Shown piece by piece: positions 59,078 through 64,000 of a stretch of 64,000 nucleotides of DNA. The translations under genes and the position numbers were made by a program. Origin of the DNA: Copromyces sp. CBS 386.78 (lineage: Eukaryota; Ascomycota; Sordariomycetes; Sordariales; Sordariaceae); NCBI GenBank assembly GCA_030685235.1, contig MU839162.1, forward strand, positions 144,238-208,237. The letters run 5' to 3'. The notes under the pieces were generated by a model. The model searched no databases, had not been told where the DNA came from, and saw only the letters and a program-made list of their open reading frames with translations. Positions within the stretch are counted from its first letter, which is position 1, and every line of letters begins with the position of its first letter.

Positions 59078-61422
59078 ATAATAATAGTCTTATTCCCTAT
59101 ACTACTTATCTATAGCGCCTTATTAGCATAGGGTACTTCTCCTAATTCTCTAGAGGAAACCGTACGGCAATAAGCGCCGTCGGATAAAAACTACCAATTC
59201 CTTTCGGTCGCGAATAAATTGCGCCTACTCTATTTCGATTCTATTTGTAGCGGTACTTACCTACCGCCTTAGCAAATAAATTACTTCCCTTCTACCGCCT
59301 TCGATCTAATATTAGAATAATTGAAATACTATTCTTGTACGCCGTTCCTTCCTTCTAAACCGCTTATAGTAATTATCCCTTCCCTATTATTTACCCTTAT
59401 TCCCGCCTCGTTATTATTTTCTAAATTCCTACGGTTCTATTAAAGTTTATATAAGCGTAAAGGCCCCTCCTTTCCCTTTATATAAAAATTCCTCCCCGCT
59501 ACTATCTTTTGAATTTTTTCTTTTTCTTTATTTAATTAATTTTTAAAATAGCGTCCTCTTTTATTAGCCGTATTTCCAACCGTCCTTCCGGCCGTATATT
59601 TAACCCCTTAGGCTTTATAATTCGTATTAATTATAATACTATTAAACGTAGTATTAATTTCGTCCGTATAATAGATTCCCTATCCTTTAAGTTCGCCCGT
59701 TCCCCTATACCCCCTTCCTTTCTAGCGCCTGAATTCTAAACCCTTATCCGGGTATTAATTTTTAATTCCGCCTTTAACCTTCTTCCTAACCGGTAAATCT
59801 TTCTTATCTTTACGCTTACTTCCCCTTTTTTTTATTAATTATATTAATTAATATCGTCCATTATATTCCTTACTTCTACTATAATTTAAAATTTACTAAT
59901 TATATTTATAATATTCCGTCCTTTAATATAATTATATTCTATACGCTCTTCGCGGAATATATTTATTATATTAATATTAAAAATAAATTTCCTCCCGTAA
60001 TTTTCTTTTCGTTTTTTTTTTTAACGTTCTTCGAAACGCTAATAAGTAGAATACTATTTATTTTATTATTAATATAAAATATATATTAAATATTCCGTTA
60101 AATTACTATAATAAGTATAATACTGTTTAAATTACAATTATTATTTTATCCTACTCTTAGAATAATATTAATCCCTTAATTCGTTATTTCTATAGTGCTT
60201 ATATTAATTTCTTTAAGGACGTATATAAATATTTAATTACGGACGGCCTCCTATACGACCCTAATATCCTTCTTTACTATTAGAATATAAAGGTCGAAGA
60301 TTATTAATATAAAGGATATTACGAAATACTTTTGACCGATTGTCTTACTACTCCTATTTTTAATTTTAATAGAGGAAATACTAATATTAATTCCTTAATA
60401 ATAATTAATAGCCCTACCGGTCTTTTTCCGATTAATGAAAATTGGATTTAATAGTATTATAAAATTATTCGGAATTAAAAATTAATATTTAATATATTCT
60501 ATAAATTCTTTTCCTACGAAGAACGTTAATTAATTACTTTAATATTGCCTTTGTAATTAAATAACTACTATAATTAATACAATTTAATTCCTCCTCCTCC
60601 TATTTTTCCTATATTTTCTTATTTTAGTATTATAATCGAATGCATTTACAAATACTATACGAATTTATTATACTACTCTCCTTCTAATTTAATTACTAAA
60701 TAATATTCGTTTAGCCTATTAAACTATAATATTTACGAAAAAATTCTCTCAATTCGGGTTCCGTCGTCTAAATAAATTTAAAATTCTTCTTTCGTCTATA
60801 GCTAATTAATTACCGTTATTTAATAGTTAGCTATCCGTAAATAGTTTAAAACAATATACGTAAAGGTTTCTTTACTTATACCGTAAGAATAAATTAATAT
60901 TATAATATCCGGAACCTTCTTCTAGAAAAAGAAGGACCGGAAACTTATAATTTCCGTCCTTACTTAAGTAAGAAGGGAATTCTTGGCTTTAAATAATAGG
61001 TATTATTTATTATTGTCTTCCAATTATTAAACATTCTTCTTTTTTTGTTTTATACTAATTATATACCGTTTTATAATATTATTACTAAACTTCGGGTTAA
61101 GGTTAGCGATAGTAAATTCGTACTGTCGGCCTAATTTAGTTACCGCCGCCGTTAATTAATAATTATAGTACAATATTTTTTTTTTTTATTACTTCTTTTA
61201 ATTACCTTTTACAGTCCGTAGCGGTTAATTCTAGTACTTATAACGGCGGCGGCGGCGCCCCCGTTACCGGGGGCGGGCTTACTACGATCGTTAGAAGTTT
61301 CTCCGTCGGTGCCTATTCTTCAGCCTACCTAGCTTTAGCGGCACCACTTTCTAATCTATCGGCGGGTAGCCGACCTCTTACTCTCCTTGCCTGGATGCGG
61401 CTGGCTACCCAGGCTGCAATTA
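59078..61422. mobile_element. 2.35-kb insertion splitting the reverse transcriptase
   Basis: The block between the two 13-bp repeats does not continue the RT. No terminal inverted repeats are visible. On the minus strand the left end reads as a short TAT repeat, as some non-LTR retroelement tails do. Its body is AT-rich and RIP-like on both strands and matches nothing I recognise. The right ~180 bp is GC-rich with hairpins. Element type unresolved. Confidence 0.6.
61245..61420. repeat. GC-rich hairpin patch at the right end of the insertion
   Basis: A (GGC)n run leads into a perfect hairpin GCCCCCG-TTAC-CGGGGGC (61257-61274). A second inverted repeat follows: GGGTAGCC (61364-61371) with GGCTACCC (61403-61410). 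The patch is almost free of TA-type mutation although both sides are heavily mutated. Confidence 0.7.
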
Positions 61423-61435
61423 GTTTATTTAAATA
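61423..61435 (+). repeat. right 13-bp direct repeat (probable target-site duplication)
   Basis: GTTTATTTAAATA, second copy; the continuing RT codons (LFK, stop, IITPF) run through it. Confidence 0.75.
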
Positions 61436-63720
61436 GATAATTACCCCTTTTAGCCTTTATAATATACTAAATATATTTTAAAAGTATATTAATTTTATTT
61501 TAAGGGAATATTTTAATAATTTAGCCTCCGCTTATATAAACGATATCCTTATTTACTTTAATAATTCTCGTACTAACTATATACGTAAAGTCCGCTTAGT
61601 TTTTAATAAATTAAATAAAATTAACCTATATTTCGATTTAAATAAATATAAATTCGCTATTAAAAAGGTAAAGTATTTAGGTTTTATCGTATATATAAGC
61701 GTAGGAATCGAAGCGGACCCCGAAAAAGTATAAATAATTAAAGAATAGGAAATTCCGAAGTTATAAAAGGGTATTAAAAACTTCCTAAACTTTATAAACT
61801 ACTATTGTATTTTTATTAAAAACTTTTCCAAAATCGCTAGTCCTTTAATAATATTTACCAGTAAAGGAATCGAATTTTCGTAGGGGGAGGAGTAATAGTA
61901 GGCCTTCAATATAATAAAGGATTTATTTACTAAAATTCTTATCTTCGTAGAATTTAACTTTAACTACCCTACGTTCCTAAAAATAGATTATAGCGGTTTC
62001 GTATTAGGAAGAATATTTATATAAGAAGAAAATAATTATAAATATACTATTACATTCTATTTATAGAAATTTTCTTCTACGGAATAAAACTACCCTATTT
62101 ATAATAAAGAAATATTAATAGTAATCCACTATTTAAATTAATAGTGTGCCGAATTATATTCGTACCCTAAATTTATAATTTAAACCGATTACCAGAATTT
62201 AAAATATTTTATAAAATAGTAGCGCTTTTCGGAATAATAAGCTTACTAAATTAAAGAATTATCCCGGTTTAACTTCAATTTAATTTATTACCCTAAAATT
62301 AAATTATAATTCTAAATACCCTTTCGAAAAAAGAATAGAATTTCCCTAACAGTATTAACTTAGAGGTAAGGGATTTACAACTTATCCCTAACGAAATTTT
62401 ACATAAATATATACGCATTTCCATTACTTCGGTAAAGGAAGGCGTAAATTTGTTTAATATTAAGGCTTTTAATAATTTAAATTTATAAAAGCTTTAAAAC
62501 TAAGCGATCTAAATTAATTTTATTTATTAGGAAGTATATTAAATAATTTAACATAGTAATTATATTTTCCCTATTAGTATTAACCTCTAATTATAAATAT
62601 CCAAATATAAGATCGACCCTTAAAGTAGGCTTACGTATAGAAACCGACTTTAAATCCTAGAATAACCGGTAACAAAGGAAATAAACGCCTAACCCTTCGA
62701 TTTTCGAGATAAATTACGTATATAATTAATTTAACGTATTTATAATTTTAAAATCGTTAATTACTTTAAAAGAGAAAGTATTATAGCCGTTATTGTACGA
62801 GACTTTTACTAATTACTATTCTAGGCCTAAATTCGACGTTTCTTTAAAAATTATAATATATATAATTGTATTAAATAATGGAAAATATATAAATACAGCC
62901 TCCTTAAACTCTTTAATATCCCCGACCGCTATTATAAATACTTATAAATAAATTTTATTACTAACTTACTTCTAATTTACGGCTTCTATAACCTCTAGGT
63001 TATTAAAGATAAGCTAAATAAAGAAGTTATTTTCGAACCTATAGAAAATATAACCGTTAAACGGTATACAGAACACTTTTTCTAATACTTCGTACGGTAT
63101 TACTAGTAATTAAAATTAATCGTTAGTAATTAAAATACTAATTGGACTAGCGAATTCTAAACTTATTTATACTTTTTATTAAATATTAATCGTAAATTAA
63201 ATACCGCTTACTATTTATAAATAAATAGAAGCCCTAAGCGGATAAATTAGGAAATTTTAGCCTTTTTAAGGGCTTATATTAATTAATAATAAAACGATTA
63301 GGACCGCTAGCTTCCTATAGTATAAATAACTATTAATAACCGTATTAACTCCTCTATAAGGGTATCCCCTTTCTTCGCTACCTATAGCTATTACCAGGAT
63401 TCCGTCGTCCTAGTAATTTATTTAATAACCCCAATAAAATTAAATTTACTTAAATAACGGGCGGCCGAATTCGTTTAAAAACTTTAATAAATTACGGATT
63501 TATATTAAGCTTCTATAGAAGTAATAATATAAGAGATAGAACGGTAAACGAATAAGAAAAAATATTTAACCAATAAATTTTAATTAAGAAATAAAATTTA
63601 ATAAAATTTAAAAAACTTTTTTACTACTAGACTTAAAAAAAAGCTAAATTAATTATATATTAAATATATAATTACTACTATTCCCTTCCCGTATATTATA
63701 ACCCTAAATATATTTAAGAA
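61423..63720 (+). pseudogene. Ty3/Gypsy relic continued: reverse transcriptase C-half, RNase H, integrase
   Basis: The frame resumes with IITPFSLYNI, then YINDILIYF at 61533, where the catalytic Y-x-D-D reads Y-I-N-D (first Asp codon is AAC at 61539-61541). KVKYLGFIV (near 61665), NFLNFINYYCIFIKNFSKIA (61785-61845) and an RNase H start (KIDYSGFVLGRIFI) follow. Integrase is recognisable from about 62.4 kb: LFNIPDRYYKYL near 62912, a KLIVSN block near 63114, and NTAYYL near 63200. A basic C-terminal region fades out near 63.7 kb. Stops throughout. Confidence 0.8.
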
Positions 63721-63910
63721 AGGGCTAACTAATTTCTACGTAAATTAAGTAAGAAGAATTAAAGAATCTCCCCTCTTTACCCAAAAAAGAACTAACCCCT
63801 AACCCCCTACCGTAATAATAAATAGTAAAGAAGAATATAAAATTAACGAAATTTTATACGCAAAGAACACCGCTATAAGAAAGGGATTTGTTAAATAAGT
63901 TTTAATAAGA

Positions 63911-63954
63911 GAATGTCTTTTCGCACCGTAATGAATGTCTTCCGGCACCGTAGC
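63911..63954 (+). repeat. 22-bp direct repeat at the right edge of the AT-rich island
   Basis: Units 63911-63932 and 63933-63954 share GAATGTCTT and GCACCGTA, with a few differences (TT against CC, A against G) that are all transitions. Composition returns to normal within the second unit, so the first may be a RIP-mutated copy of it. Confidence 0.6.
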
Positions 63955-64000
63955 CCCACCCTTCCCGCGCGCCAAGGCACACTAATGCACCCCAAAAATT

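Larger units (their letters stand above)
51641..63935. mobile_element. RIP-degraded AT-rich transposon island
   Basis: Base composition drops sharply from about 51.65 kb to about 63.93 kb, then returns to normal. TA-containing words dominate, CA/TG are scarce, and stops fill every frame. Translated remains show retroelement protein similarity with Cys-to-Tyr, His-to-Tyr and Gln/Trp-to-stop changes, the result expected from RIP (CpA to TpA on either strand). At least two LTR retroelements and one later insertion are present. Patches of higher GC remain (about 54264-54420, 56165-56440, 61245-61420). The part from 51.65 to 54.26 kb has no recognisable coding relic; a 67-codon acidic frame on the minus strand (53494-53697) may be a remnant. 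Confidence 0.9.

Noticed and set aside
59078..61422. Calling the nested insert a Helitron or a DNA transposon
   Set aside because: Direct repeats flank it, which Helitrons do not make, and no terminal inverted repeats or transposase motif could be read.
1..64000. CRISPR arrays, operons or prokaryotic signals
   Set aside because: Spliced eukaryotic genes throughout; no regularly spaced repeats of that kind.

Overview
The window is nuclear DNA of a filamentous ascomycete (Pezizomycotina, probably Sordariomycetes/Sordariales). Genes are long and single-copy, and are broken by short introns (about 55-110 bp) with GTRNGT donors and CTAAC/CTGAC-like branch points. The gene set is typical of these fungi (VPS35, a P4-ATPase, an M28 peptidase of the VPS70/TfR type, a ~3200-residue DUF3638/DUF3645 protein). 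The last ~12 kb is a very AT-rich island whose retroelement remains carry C-to-T and G-to-A changes of the kind made by repeat-induced point mutation (RIP).

Layout. 1-1.7 kb: 3' part of a broken UDP-glycosyltransferase gene. 2.8-4.9 kb: FAD monooxygenase. 5.5 kb: small Ser/Gly-rich ORF. 8.3-18.2 kb: giant DUF3638/DUF3645 protein in which SF2-helicase-like motifs can be read. 19.9-20.9 kb: unknown protein with an apparent one-base frameshift near its start. 21.2-22.6 kb: TenA/THI-4-type protein on the minus strand. 23-30.4 kb: three diverged copies of one unknown protein family (two minus, one plus), separated by two tRNA-like RNA polymerase III elements that do not fold as normal tRNAs. 31.6-34.5 kb: M28B peptidase. 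35.3-38.1 kb: VPS35 (minus). 38.7-42.1 kb: F-box/ankyrin protein. 42.7-44.3 kb: multi-pass membrane protein. 45.1-49.6 kb: P4-ATPase flippase preceded by two chained uORFs. 51.1 kb: tRNA-Glu(CTC) with an intron. About 51.65-63.93 kb: RIP-degraded transposon island with at least two Gag relics, one Ty3/Gypsy pol relic, and a 2.3-kb insertion that splits the reverse transcriptase between 13-bp direct repeats.

Functionally, VPS35 (retromer), the VPS70-like peptidase and the flippase all belong to endosome/vacuole/Golgi membrane traffic, but they are separate transcription units and I infer no operon-like link. The most novel material is the interleaved array of paralogues and tRNA-like elements at 23-30 kb; next come the SF2-like reading of the giant protein and the nested, RIP-marked retroelement.

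All exon joins were worked out by hand from reading frame, splice consensus and protein continuity. No database search was run.
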